DNA of 64,000 nucleotides. It comes from Akebia trifoliata (lineage: Eukaryota; Streptophyta; Magnoliopsida; Ranunculales; Lardizabalaceae). Made by a program: the position numbers and the translations under genes. The stretch lies in contig CM030713.1 in assembly GCA_017979445.1 (NCBI GenBank), forward strand, positions 31,587,915-31,651,914. The letters are read 5' to 3'. The notes under the pieces are model-generated. The model did not search any database. It saw only the letters and a program-made list of their open reading frames with translations, and was not told where the DNA came from. Shown piece after piece: positions 28,901 to 40,073 of the stretch; position 1 is the stretch's first letter, and each line of letters begins with the position of its first letter.

Positions 28901-30998
28901 GTGATTTTAGAGATTATGGGGCTTCTTTTCCTTTGGTCAAAGCTGAGTAAAGAATTTGAGGGAGTGCGTTTCCAAGATTTTGTGTTTAATTGGGACGCTC
29001 TTTGTTGTTAATTCTCTTCCTGTTGGGAATGTATTTTCTTTTATTTCTGTATTTTTGTTTTGTATGTGGGGGCTACCTCAGCCTCCTCTTCTCTTTTTTG
29101 TTATTAATAGAATTTATACTTATCAAAAAAATAAAAATAAATAAACTGCTACAATTATGGAGAATCACTGATATCTTGGTCATAATCAGAGGAATCAGTT
29201 TGTCCTCTAATAATAATTATAAACCGTGTTTGTAGGATTTTTAAGCATTTGTTTTCTCTTTCATTATCTATTTGCAGTTTAGTCATCTAAGGGGGAACCG
29301 TGATGAAAGTTGTGCTGCAACTAGTTTCATGCCTAGCATGAGTCTCTTCCATGTTTATAGTTTCCAACATTTTCACTTGGGTTTATCTACTGCACACAAT
29401 CTACGAATTACACATTGAGGAAGTGTTTTTTTTTCCTTTATATTCCTGGTGAAGAATATAAGAGAACATAATTTAACTACACTTAAATTAAAAACAAAAA
29501 TAACGATAATAATGTGGTCACTACAAGTAGTTGCTGATTTTGTTTCCAATCAAGTAAACTGGTCAAGATTTTGGGTTTGCTTTGACTTTTCGTCTCATGA
29601 AAAAGATACTTTTTTTTTTCTTCATGAAACAGCTTTCTAAGATTTTTCTCAAGCAAAATTGGCTAAGATTTTTCAATATTGAAGCCTCATCCAAACCTGT
29701 GAAGTGGGCAATAGAATCTGGCCCTGGAAATGATAATGTGTTGGTCTCACTTAAGATGTGGCTGTATGACATACACAACAACATTCAGTGCTTTCCCCCC
29801 TTTAGTTTCAAAATCTTAGTATCGGGTAATAGCTTGGTGGCTCACTGAAAATCAGTTGAGGGTTTTGTATGTCTCAAGCAAATGCAGTCTAGAGATCGGC
29901 TAGTGTTGGCATGTCTTGAAAGTTCTAATTGCTTGCTCCGTTGGTTATGACTTAAGAATACTGGCTATCTCTGATAATGTCAAGCTTGGTCTTTAACTTA
30001 CATTTTATTATTGAACAAAAGTATTACCTTGAACTGCATCTTTCATTTGATAAGTCCTCTCATGTGCTCCCTTTGATTTCCCAGTCCGCTGGAGCTGATG
30101 TTAATCAGGAATTGTTTCGGGGCTACGCAGCCACTGCTGCTGCCCGCGAAGGTCATAATGAACTCCTTGGTATGCTTTTGAAGGCTGGGGCATCCCAAGC
30201 AGCTTGTGAGGATGCGTTGCTGGAGGCTTGCCTTTGTGGTCAGGCTAAAGCTGCACAACTGTTGATCTGCTCAGAAATGACGGGGACTCATGTTGCTGCA
30301 CATGCACTCCTATCGGCAAGCTCCAGAGGCTATGTTAATGTGGTCACCACCTTAATTGAGGTCTAGCATGTACACTATAATATATATTGTATGCATGTAG
30401 TGTATGTATTAATTGGGTTGCACATGGAGATCATGTTGGAAAATGCAGCCATACAGCTAGTTGTGCCCACCATGTTGAACATCATTACCAAAAACTAGTC
30501 CATTTTGACATTTTTAAGCTCATAAAAAGATTAAGTTGAAAGATCTGGACTGTCCAATTAGACCATTTCTTCATATCAAATTTTCATTTGGTCATTAATG
30601 TCTAAATGGACTCAATTTGGTGATTATGATCAACATGTCGCAAATCTTTTGCTATTTGTATAATTACTTGATTTTTGTTTTGCAGAATGGAGTGGACATT
30701 AATTGCATGCCAAGGGCTCTCTTGCATTCAGCAAAACCTATGCTGCACGCTAACGTCAATTGCACCCCGTTGGTGGCTGCAATTGTTAGCCGACAAGTGT
30801 CTGTCGTTAAATATCTGTTGGAGGTGATGGTCTGATTTCTTCATGTGCTTTGCTTACTGGGTAAACTGTTTTACGCATTACCTCCAGATTGTTTTAGAGA
30901 AGAACCGATTCCCATTTCTGTACCAAAGTAACAGACATGTCCATCGTTTTGCATCTTTTATGTTTCTGGTCTTGATCTAAAGGACCTCACATGGTTTA

Positions 30999-31036
<38 letters not shown>

Positions 31037-34000
31037 CGGGTTCCTACGACACACATTGCGACTCACATCGCGACAAATCGTAGAGACCGTCGGATTTAGC
31101 GAAGATCTGCGGTCCAGATCTAACTTGAGTTTACAATCGATGTAAACAAATAAAGTTTTGGAAATTAGAATCGCCTCCCTCTTCGACAAAAACAAATCGA
31201 CAGATTGCAGAGAACGTATTCTTCCTCGTTCCTCTTCTCAACTTCATCTTCTTCCTCTTCTCAAATAAGATCTCGTTGTTTACAAAAACAGATAAACCCT
31301 CTCAAGTACGTCTTCTTCCTCGTTCCTCTTCTCTCTTAGCTCTGCTAACAAACGACAACAATGACAGATTCGATCTACTCCTCTTCCTCTTCGTTTCCAG
31401 CAAGATTTGGGTCCTCTAAAGTTCGTCTTCATCGTTCTTCACGAATCGTTCAACATCGTCTTCTTCTTCGACAAAGTCAGATCTGCGGTTAAGATCGATT
31501 TGAGCATCTAAAATCTAGGGTTCTTGTTTCGAAACTTCGACTTCTTCATCGTTTTAGTGGTAAGAAATCAACCCTTAATTAGTTTTTATTTTTTATTTTT
31601 TTATTTTATGTTCTGAATTCCAGTATTTCTTGAAAATTTTTGTATGAAAATTTGTTTTTATTTTAAATTTGTTTTTTTTTTAATTTCATGTTTTGAATTT
31701 TATGTATGAAAATTGTACATGTTGGAATGCTACTCTCATTTGTTTAATCTGAATAATGGAGTTCCAAAATTTGTTAAATCGCAGATGCATAATCTGAAAA
31801 GATCTTTTCAAAATTTTAATGACAGATCTTTTTAATGGAGTTCCAAATAATCTGGGAGCTATGTGATTAAGCATCTGTTATTATTATCATTTGGTTTTCT
31901 GCTTATATTATTTATGTTGCTTGCTTCAATATATATATTGTGACAATGGTTCTGGTTAAAAAATCGGCAATAGGTGAGCAACGAAAGAGGCTGGAAGAGA
32001 AGGGCATCATCATTCTCTTTGTTATTGGTCACAGTTGGGCACTTAAAATACTTTTGATGATGACCTCAGTTTGAACTGACTTGTTCCAACCATCCTGGAT
32101 GTGAAATTGCTCCTCCGAAAGGTGGTATCAATAAGTGGAATTCCAAGATGTCCCAACCATCCTTATTACATAATAATCTCAAATTTGGTTAATGATCCAA
32201 GCATGAAGAATTCTCAAGCTCTAACTAAGTTTCTTCTCTTAATGATTGGTTATTTTGCTCTTTCTGTTCCTTCTGGGCTAAGTCTTTGTTGGTGAGCAGG
32301 CCTTCTCATCCTCCCTTACATGTCTATTTATGCTAAAATGGATACAATCAATTGGTTTGGACTTCGGGATATCAATTTGTTGCAAACAAAAATTTCTTGT
32401 TATCATCCATGAAAATTAGTCCATTTATTTCTAAAGGATTCTCCCCTCTTTGGATCATTGATAAAAATGAAGTCTGCAGTATCTGAAAATCCATTCTCCT
32501 TGTCCATCTGTTTTATACTGTTGAATCCATTCTCAGTGTGGTGCATAAGTTTATCACTTGCAGCTTGCAGGCTGGAACAGCAGCGTTGGATTCTTCGGAG
32601 TTTCAGTCACTTGAAGATGGTATTGTCGTTCCTCTTGGCAAACCAAAGGAGAAATGGAGTGCCAAGGTACTGCATTTTGTATTAGGGATTTAATGTTGTG
32701 TGGTATTATAGTTGCTAGTTAACAATCTCTAAACTTTGAATGGCCTCTTATTCCAAAGGTCTGTTTGTGGTCTCTAACCAAAGCATGTGGGACAGTCATT
32801 CATGCGACAGCAAGGCCCAACCCAGTGGTACTTTCAAGATGTTATGTTCAATTGTGATGGTGATATGTTGACACCTCTAAGTGAAGAACTTGGCCAAGAT
32901 GACACACTTGGGCACAGGCAGGGCCACGGTGATGGTGCTCTCGCAGGTTTATTCATGCCAACGGTGCCCTAGTGGGCTTGTTCTGATGATGAAAATGGCA
33001 TCTCCAAGACGTGGAGGACAAGTTGGGTCATTCTATATTATTATTCTCTCTCTTTTTTTTTAAATGTGGTTGAAAAAGAAGATTTTCAGGTAGGCTATGA
33101 TGCTGCCACTTGTACAAATGATTTTAAAAATCTTTTTGGTAAGAGATTACAGGTTAGAGTTGGGAGCCATATGTCGTCAGTCAATCTTACTCTTAAAAGT
33201 ATTTGACAATGTTTCAATGCTATTCAATACAATGTTTCAATGCTTCCAGTTGATGGTTTTCTCCACCCATAACAATGTCCTTGGATCATAATCTATATGT
33301 ATCAAGCAGTTGATCAACACAAAGCATCCTATAAAGGATCCATCCCTAGGATTCTAGTGGGCAATGTTGTTTATACTTATTTTGATGTGCTACATCCAGT
33401 ATCTACTTGGCAGCATTGGAGCACCGATAGTAGTAGTAGCATAGATTATGTCCCATGATGTGAGGGAGGGATAACCTATTCTGTCTGCCCATTAATTGGA
33501 ATCATCCAAGGTAAAGCACAAGTCCTATACCCACATCAGTGTAATAGGAGGTGTATACATGATTTGGCAGTGTCCTACAACATGTCCAAGTGCTCTTGAT
33601 GATGGCCCTTTTTCCAAATTGATGGTATGTTACTTGTGTTTGTGGTGTGTAGGTATTAATAGGCAAATCACTACCTACAAGTAATCACATGTTTAGCATC
33701 GAAGCAGTCATGAGCATGTACTACTCAATAGATCTTCCGATGCAAGGGCCTAGGAGAGTCAACTGATACCCAGTTAACAAAGAAGGGGAAAAGCAAAGCT
33801 TCCTGTACAAAATTGTATCTAGGGGCATTGGACCCAGTTAATAATGTATCTATTAAAAAAATTTGGATAACGCTACTGCAAATCCAATCGTCAAAAAATT
33901 CATCAACACAAATAAGGGTAGTCAGGTACCTCATTATCGACATTTTGGCTGGTGTCTTGCTTTTTGTTTGGTAGGTAGGCGCTTTGGGATTAGGCAAGTT

Positions 34001-36817
34001 TTCTAGGGGCATTGGACCTTTTTTCAGTTGGTTTGTGGTGATCCTCATCAAGGTTTGGGTTTGTCATTCTCACTGTGGCATTGTAGAGATCAGATAAGGT
34101 GGGGATTCTCAGGTTCTCAAGCAACATGTGATACATCAAGGCCATGCTGCCAATGCACCAAAAAAATTGCATGCTTTGGAGGCTTCCTCATGGTAACTTA
34201 TGTTGGCAATACAAAAGCATTGAACATAATCATTAAGGTGTAAGGTGAACCCTCTTTTTTAGCAACCTTGCCCAGTTGTCCCCCACCTCAATGGAGGTAA
34301 CCAAATGTTTTCGAGATGATATGTGTCTCTGGCCTCGGCCTATGGTAGTTTAATCAGCATTATTTCAGAGGAGTGAAAGGAGGGATTTTCGATAATGTTA
34401 GAGAGTGCTCAAATTTCGATATGTGTCTTGGGATTTTCAATAAAGTTTCCTGTACAAATTTTGATTTTAAAAAGAAATTTGAGCAGAGTTTTTCGTCTCA
34501 AAAGTCAACCAAATAAAGAATAGATGAGATCTCTTTTGCACGTATAAGAAGGAATTGGCATTGGCTGTATTTGCCACAAGTTGCATTTAATCAAAGGGTC
34601 CACACCTGTTTTTGACAAAAAAATAAATATTTGATGACAATTAGTGACTGCCCACCTAAAAGTGCAAAATGGGTCATCCTTTCGAACCCATTGACCACAT
34701 GAATTATTGGTCCATCTAGAGCTCTCTCCCCACTTCAACCTCAAATACATGCAAAAAGGAACACAGTCCAAATGTCAAATGTGCTAGCGAATGCATTCAC
34801 GCCAAAATCCACCAAAGTCTTGCATCTTTTATTAAATTCAAAAATCAACAGGACATCAGTGTTCCCTTCTCTATCCAATCCATGATAAAATAAAACTCAA
34901 AAGAAAAAAAATAACAAACTAATATTATAGGGCACAAGCAACTCCCCACTTCTCTTCATTTCTTCTTCCCGGCCTTGGCAGCATCTCCAACCTTAGTCTG
35001 CATATAAGAAATGGGGTTAGTACATAAGAATGACATATCACAAAACAATGCAAAAAGAGAAAGGAACACAAAACACAATAAAAAAATAAAAAAAAATACA
35101 TGCTTCTCCACCCACCTTCTTCACTCCACGAATCTTCTTAGCCCTGTTCTTTCTTTCCTTCATGTGCTTTCTTGATTTCTCCACCTTGGTATCAAGTCCA
35201 TTCTGCCAATACCATAATCAAACAAAAGGTGAAGATCATGGTCATTCTCTTTATGAGCCCATCAGTTGGATATCTTCTCTTTGAGTTCAAAATTATAAAC
35301 CCTTCACAATTGAATGGATCAAGCTACATTTGCTCAAAGGCAGATCACGGTCATTCTGAAACTCAACCACAACTCTTAAAAGAGAGAGAGAGAGGCAAGT
35401 GCACACATGAAGTTACCTTTTATTATAACAACAACTTATAAAGCTTTCTGAACCTCTTCATCTACAAGTAAAATGTAAAACTTAGAGATTGTTACTGGCA
35501 ACTATAATACCACACAACATTAAATCCCTAATACAAAGTGCAGTACCTTGGCACTCCACTGCTCCTTTGGTCTGCCAAGAGGAATGACAATACCATCTTC
35601 AAGTGACTAAAACTCCGAAGAATCTGGCGCTGTTGTACAAGATTATAATGCATTTCAGAAGTGAAGAGGAAAGATAAGGGTACAAGTACAAATCTTAAAA
35701 AACTAAAACAATTTAGAGGTTTAGACACGAGACTTTAATAACTCTTCAGCATTAATCTTACAGGGATTTCAATCCTTGTACATGCATTCAATCAGCCCAC
35801 AATTCATTGAAAGCATGATAAGTCCAAAATTTCCCCTGGTTTCTACTTGAAATTCTGATTCTCAAAACTGTAAATATCTTACTTCTCATTTAACAATCCA
35901 GAATTTGCATATTCAAGTGCCACATACTTGAGATACACAAAAGAGACTTCAAAAACAGCGTAGGCCTGTCCCCTATAGCTTCCACTTCAACTCTAAAATC
36001 CTTTTCAATAGAAAACCTAAGAAGATCTATATAAAATGAAACACGAATACTCAACTCCTCCACAAGTGCAGAAGAACCACAAAAATAAACTACAAAATTT
36101 ACATAAAATGAGAGTAGCATTCCAACATGTACAATTTTCATACATAAAATTCAAAACATGAAATTAAAAAAAAAAAACAAATTTAAAATAAAAACAAATT
36201 TTCATACAAAAATTTTCAAGAGATACTGGAATTCAGAACATAAAATAAAAAAATAAAAAATAAAAACTAATTAAGGGTTGATTTCTTACCACTAAAACGA
36301 TGAAGAAGTCGAAGTTTCGAAACAAGAACCCTAGATTTTAGATGCTCAAATCGATCTTAACCGCAGATCTGACTTTGTCGAAGAAGAAGACGATGTTGAA
36401 CGATTCGTGAAGAACGATGAAGACGAACTTTAGAGGACCCAAATCTTGTTGGAAACGAAGAGGAAGAGGAGTAGATCGAATCTGTCGTTGTTGTCGTTTG
36501 TTAGCAGAGCTAAGAGAGAAGAGGAGCGAGGAAGAAGACGTACTTGAGAGGGTTTATCTGTTTTTGTAAACAACGAGATCTTATTTGAGAAGAGGAAGAA
36601 GATGAAGTTGAGAAGAGGAACGAGGAAGAATACGTTCTCTGCAATCTGTCGATTTGTTTTTGTCGAAGAGGGAGGCGATTCTAATTTCCAAAACTTTATT
36701 TGTTTACATCGATTGTAAACTCAAGTTAGATCTGGACCGCAGATCTTCGCTAAATCCTACGGTCTCTACGGTTTGTCGCGATGTGAGTCGCAATGTGTGT
36801 CGCAGGAACCCGACCCA

Positions 36818-36850
<33 letters not shown>

Positions 36851-39003
36851 GATAAGTATAAAATATATTGATGAAAGAAGGAGTACAAAAATACAAAAAG
36901 AGAAGGCCGAGATAGCCCCTCAAAGAAAAAAGCAAAACAAGCCAAAAGAAAGGCAGAACACAAGTAATTACAAAAGGAATTCCATCTAAAAATGAGATAG
37001 GATTTCTTTTCTTGCCATAGTTATTTTCTTCTTTTCCCTGCAATAGTTATTTTCATAAGAAACCTCAGTATTACCTGAACCGTCTTTTGTTTTATTTTTT
37101 TCCAACACGTGTAAGGGTCAAAAGTTTTGAGGTCTTTTACTTTCATACTTTACTCACCTTGGTTTACTCAAAATTGAACCAACATTCATACAACAAATAT
37201 TCAGTTTGTATGACATATATTTTATCTAAATGTTTTAATGATCTTTTTTGTTTTTGTAATTTACCAGATTCCACTCTTTTTGGAAGATAAATATTGTTTC
37301 TTGTAATATATTATTTTCCAGTTTTCAGGTATTATTACATAATCATTCATATGTATAATTCCAGTAGCATCCATAGGTTTGGTGGGTTGTTTTGGAAAAT
37401 CCCTTTTAGACCCATCAAAGAGCTGGCTTCCCTACCTTACATGCTTACTTTTCAGACAGGTGCAAAGATGGACTACCATGTACGGCTCGGGGAGTGGTCC
37501 TGGGACATCTTTTCTGGTGAGGAGTTGAGGGTTGGTGCATGCTTGGGTGAGCCTTACAATGAAGTGTGGTGTGCAGTTGAGTATTATGAAGTGAGTGGCC
37601 AGATTCTAAAGTTGTTGCTTCTACACCAAACTTCCTCCCTTAAAACCCAACATCACGGTCGGACCCTTCTCTGTCATGCCATACTCTGTAAAAATCCTGA
37701 GGCTGTATGTGTGCTCCTTGATGCTGGTGCTGATGCCGAGTTTCCCATAAGAACCAAAAAGGGACACGAATCTCGTCCTCTTCACCTGGCTGCTAGATTG
37801 GGGTGTCTTTCTATTCTGAAAAAGTTGATTTTGCACGGTTGTGAAGTTGATGCGAGGACTGAAACTGGTGAGACAGCATTGATGATGGCTGCCAAAGCAG
37901 ATCAATCAGATTGCTTCCTGGAGCTGGTTATTGCTGGTGCTGACTTGGGTCTGATCAGTAAATCCGGGGACAGTGCTGTCCAGTTAGCAAAGAAAAGTGT
38001 GTTTGGATCCTCTATTGCTGATATCCTTAGACTGACAATCATAGCTGGAACAAGGCTTTTCTCCACTAATCTCGAGGTATTCTCTCCATTACACTTTGTT
38101 GCAGGAATGGGTAATTTAGAGCTCCTTCAGATGATCCTCCAACAGTCAACAGCAGACATAGATAAGCATGATGGATCAGGTTCTACACCCATTATAGTTG
38201 CAGCAAAAGCCGGCCATGCTGAGGCTTTCCAGCTACTAATCATGGCTGGAGCTGACATAGGTGTGAAGACTAGGGATGGGCAGATGCTAGTGTCCCTCTT
38301 ACAGCTCCAAGCATTTGCGAGTGACAGGGACCGGCTTGAAGAGATCTTGCTTAATGCTGTTCTGGTGCAGATATTGACGGGTCACTCCACATTCAGAGTT
38401 CTTCACTATGCAGCACGGAGAGGGAACTTGTCTGCATTGGTCCAGCTCTTGAAAATGGGATTCACTGTTGATTGTCTGGATGAAAATGGACATTCGCCTC
38501 TCATGCTTGCAGCTAGGGAAGGTCATGCAGATGCCTGCAAGCTGTTAATACAATGGGGTGGTGATTGTGAACTTGTTAACAGTAGGGGAGAGACAGCTTT
38601 GTCTCTGGCAAGGAGAAGCAATGGATGTAAGGTTACAGAGAGCGTTATATTCAATCACTTGGCTCGTTCACGCGTGCTAGTAGGTGAGGAGCTCTGTAAG
38701 CACATCTGTGAGGGTAGAGGTTCACCTCATGCAAAAACTATTCAGATGCTCATGTCTGGTTTGTTGACATGGGGGAAATTGAGACGGAGGAATGTGGTAT
38801 GTAAGGCGGCAGTGGCAGGACCTAGTGCAAAATTTCTAAAGAATCAGAGAAAGAATATTGAGGATGAGAAGAGGGCAATTTTCAGGGTGGTGACGGATAC
38901 TGGAAGGGAGGTGCATTTTGAGGCTGGTTGTGCTACTGGATTGCAACTTTGGGTTTGTGGCATTAATCTCATCATCAAGGAAGACATAGCTTCTGGTGTT
39001 TGA
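25918..39003 (+). CDS. ankyrin-repeat protein (4 exons)
   Basis: This is a likely protein-interaction scaffold; its partner and exact role are unknown. Exons are 25918-26202, 30085-30360, 30686-30823 and 37456-39003. All are phase 0 and join to a 748-aa protein. Each join rebuilds a good ankyrin repeat: [36 protein letters not shown]. Repeats run from about residue 20 to 660 (for example [32 protein letters not shown]). A non-repeat C-terminus of about 90 residues follows, with [15 protein letters not shown] and a final IKEDIASGV. No membrane segment or signal peptide is seen. Introns 1 (3.9 kb) and 3 (6.6 kb) are filled with transposons. The intron 2 donor (GTCTAG) is a poor match beyond GT, so that junction is slightly less certain. 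Plants have several soluble ankyrin proteins of this build; I do not assign a name. Confidence 0.88.
26284..26288 (+). repeat. left 5-bp target-site duplication of the copia element
   Basis: ATAAT stands directly before the LTR edge (TGAAAGG...). The same five bases follow the other LTR at 29213-29217. A 5-bp duplication is the usual size for Ty1/copia integration and fixes both ends of the insertion. Confidence 0.85.
26490..26870 (-). pseudogene. copia RNase H region, broken
   Basis: Minus-strand translation shows the copia RNase H hallmarks: AEAEYRALA, then [13 protein letters not shown] and [11 protein letters not shown], then TKGVP near the C-terminus. At least one in-frame stop interrupts it. 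It is continuous with the reverse transcriptase part upstream (27522-26869). Confidence 0.85.
26869..27690 (-). pseudogene. copia reverse transcriptase region, broken
   Basis: The minus frame contains the catalytic LLLYVDDM motif, then [44 protein letters not shown] and RYIKGT, all typical of the copia polymerase. The upstream half (27417-27690) is in another frame with stops, so no full-length polymerase can be made. Confidence 0.9.
28001..28521 (-). pseudogene. copia integrase C-terminus fused to the primer-binding site
   Basis: The minus frame reads [24 protein letters not shown], the conserved C-terminal part of copia integrase, then a Ser/Pro/Thr-rich linker toward the polymerase. The frame is open into the 5' LTR only by chance. 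It marks the right edge of the internal deletion. Confidence 0.85.
28644..29138 (+). mobile_element. 5'-truncated LINE inserted in the copia LTR
   Basis: This 495-bp insertion interrupts the 5' LTR of the copia element. It has 16-bp target-site duplications, 'aaataaactgctacaa', at 28628-28643 and 29139-29154. Translation with frame breaks gives the C-terminal part of a LINE ORF2: [16 protein letters not shown], then [11 protein letters not shown] and a tail like the other local copies. The 3' end is 'tttatacttatcaaaaaa' plus an A-rich tail. The uninterrupted target is preserved in the other LTR. Confidence 0.92.
29213..29217 (+). repeat. right 5-bp target-site duplication of the copia element
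   Basis: ATAAT follows the outer LTR edge (TCTAATA) and matches 26284-26288. Confidence 0.85.
31004..31032 (+). repeat. (TA)n tract at the left edge of the long-TIR element
   Basis: About 14 TA units end directly at the GGGTCGGG terminus of the element. On the other side the element ends at a (TA)n tract starting at 36817, so it appears to have split a TA microsatellite. Confidence 0.8.
31033..31741 (+). repeat. left terminal inverted repeat of the long-TIR element
   Basis: It opens GGGTCGGGTTCCTAC and runs inward to 'atgctactctcattt'. It is matched by the inverse of 36106-36816 with only a handful of visible differences, for example 'gaccgtcgg' against 'gaccgtagg' and 'atttcttg' against 'atctcttg'. 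Such high identity implies a recent insertion. Confidence 0.92.
32569..32735 (+). pseudogene. captured exon-like fragment, plus copy
   Basis: After a TTGCAG acceptor-like site, the frame reads [17 protein letters not shown], then [15 protein letters not shown], and ends at a GTACTG donor-like site. That is an exon with its following intron start. I do not recognise the parent gene. An inverted copy at 35482-35640 is about 90% identical by eye. Confidence 0.6.
34956..35202 (-). pseudogene. RPS24: captured 3' exons of 40S ribosomal protein S24 (eS24)
   Basis: Two exons on the minus strand. Exon 35202-35116 (29 codons) reads [19 protein letters not shown], then [10 protein letters not shown]. 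After a GT-AG intron (35115-34998), exon 34997-34956 reads [13 protein letters not shown] and a stop. This is the C-terminus of plant eS24, with the intron kept, so the copy came from genomic DNA and not from mRNA. The N-terminal two-thirds of S24 is absent. It lies inside the long-TIR element. Both exons are still open and splice sites are intact, so it could be transcribed, but no working protein would result. Confidence 0.9.
35482..35640 (-). pseudogene. captured exon-like fragment, minus copy
   Basis: This is the inverted counterpart of 32569-32735, with [20 protein letters not shown] before a GTACTG donor. An in-frame stop precedes that segment. It lies upstream of the S24 exons in their direction of reading. 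Confidence 0.6.
36106..36816 (-). repeat. right terminal inverted repeat of the long-TIR element
   Basis: Inverse partner of 31033-31741. It ends GAACCCGACCC directly before a (TA)n tract at 36817-36832. Confidence 0.92.
36834..37015 (-). mobile_element. LINE 3' tail
   Basis: On the plus strand it begins with a long T-run, then 'gataagtataaaatatatt' and 'gaaggccgagatagcccct'. These are the inverse of the 3' UTR shared by the LINE copies in this window. Only the tail is present. It sits a few bases outside the long-TIR element, after its TA tract. Confidence 0.75.
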
Positions 39004-39567
39004 TTGTTGAATCCTATTCTACTATAAAGAATTTGGGGACTCAATTGAATTGAAGTAATCCCATCAGTAATCCTTGTCTACTCTTCAATATGGAGAGAAC
39101 ATTGTATATGATACCACCTAATCCAAACTTGTCAAAGCTTGATACTACAGGTTGACAATGTTGTATATTTCTTCAAGCAAAGCTCTCACTTAACCTCATT
39201 CATAGATATATGACAAGAAGTTCCCCATGTTGTTGGATTCCTGATTCTACAGGCCACCTGAAGCTTGAACACTTAGACATGATAGGTTGGTGCATATGTA
39301 GATCAGTGAGGCTTCTAAACTTATCTTACTACACCCAAAATCAACTGGTAAAAATTCGTAAAAAACACATTTGTTCTTTTTAACTTTAAAATAAGTGGAT
39401 TATTCAGAATAGTTTAATAATACTCTCATTAAAAAAAAAAAATGAAAAATTCGTGAAATTTTCAAGAATTAAACGGGAGAGATTGCTAAGGGTCAGAACA
39501 ATAAGAATGGTGTGAAAATAATAAAATCTAAGATAAATTTAAGACATTCTACAAAGCTTATTATTTG

Positions 39568-39570
<3 letters not shown>
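39004..39570. other. 3' flank of the ankyrin gene
   Basis: This is the presumed 3' UTR and spacer. No gene or clear repeat was seen before the (TA)n tract at 39572-39626. Confidence 0.4.
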
Positions 39571-39626
<56 letters not shown>

Positions 39627-39628
<2 letters not shown>

Positions 39629-40007
39629 GAAATGTTCAGCACCCTAAGTTTTACCACACACTTTAACAAACGTTTTTTGTCCTACATGGGTTAGAAGTTT
39701 TGGAATGAGCTGATTTTTGGTGAGGATGATCTCTATGATTAGAAGATCATCCTCCCCAAAAATCAGCCCATTCCGAAATGTTTAGCCCCATGTTTACACG
39801 TTGAAAAATCGTGGACCGTTCATTTTTTGTAAATCAATTTTGATGGGGTTAGAAGTTTTGGAATGAGCTGATTTTTGGTGAGGATGATCTCCTCACCATA
39901 GAGATCATCCTCACCAAAAATCAGCTCATTCCGAAACTTCTAACCCATGTAAGACAAAACGCGTTTGTTAAAGTGTGTGGTAAAACTAAGGGTGGCGAAC
40001 GGGACCC
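39627..40007. mobile_element. double-hairpin MITE (subfamily B) upstream of the RRM gene
   Basis: The ends are GGGAAATGTTCAGCACCC on the left and GCGAACGGGACCC on the right. A subterminal pair 'ttaccacacactttaacaaa' and 'tttgttaaagtgtgtggtaa' forms a nearly perfect inverted repeat. There are two complete hairpins with 'gagctgatttttggtgagga' arms. Long (TA)n tracts lie on both sides. It ends about 230 bp before the RRM gene ATG, so it may lie in that promoter. Confidence 0.87.

Positions 40008-40071
<64 letters not shown>
40008..40071 (+). repeat. (TA)n(GA)n compound microsatellite
   Basis: A TA run is followed by about 20 GA units, between the MITE and the RRM gene start. It lies in the likely promoter or 5' leader of that gene; GA/CT runs are frequent in plant core promoters. 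Confidence 0.85.

Positions 40072-40073
<2 letters not shown>

Larger units (their letters stand above)
26289..29212 (-). mobile_element. Ty1/copia retrotransposon, internally deleted, with nested LINE
   Basis: The element lies antisense in intron 1 of the ankyrin gene. The 3' LTR is 26289-26468 (180 bp). The 5' LTR is 28522-29212, about 180 bp once the nested LINE is removed. The LTRs differ at about 6 of 180 positions. A purine-rich tract (GAGGGGGG on the minus strand) precedes the 3' LTR, and a primer-binding site TGGTATCA follows the 5' LTR. Coding parts read on the minus strand: the integrase C-terminus, reverse transcriptase and RNase H. Gag, protease and most of integrase are missing: sequence jumps from the primer-binding site straight to the integrase NKLSPRS segment. 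In-frame stops and frame breaks show that it is dead. Confidence 0.93.
31033..36816. mobile_element. 5.8-kb long-TIR element carrying host gene pieces (Pack-MULE type)
   Basis: The element is bounded by nearly identical inverted repeats of about 710 bp (31033-31741 and 36106-36816), inserted in a (TA)n tract in intron 3 of the ankyrin gene. It contains no transposase frame. It carries two exons of a ribosomal protein S24 gene (34956-35202, minus strand) and two inverted copies of another exon-like fragment (about 32569-32735 and 35482-35640). Long TIRs plus captured exons with introns define Pack-MULEs, the gene-carrying Mutator-like elements of plants. The class call is inferred: the expected 9-bp duplication cannot be read within a TA tract. 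Confidence 0.85.

Noticed and set aside
29582..29848. 88-codon open frame in ankyrin intron 1
   Set aside because: No ankyrin pattern or other motif; low-complexity start; not needed for the gene model.
33725..34243. Overlapping frames of 60-108 codons inside the long-TIR element, tested as transposase
   Set aside because: No MuDR-type catalytic or zinc-finger motif; both strands open in parts, with stops between.
37294..37455. 5' extension of the last ankyrin exon
   Set aside because: The open frame continues upstream, but a good TTTTCAG acceptor at 37449-37455 joins in frame to exon 3 and rebuilds the repeat.
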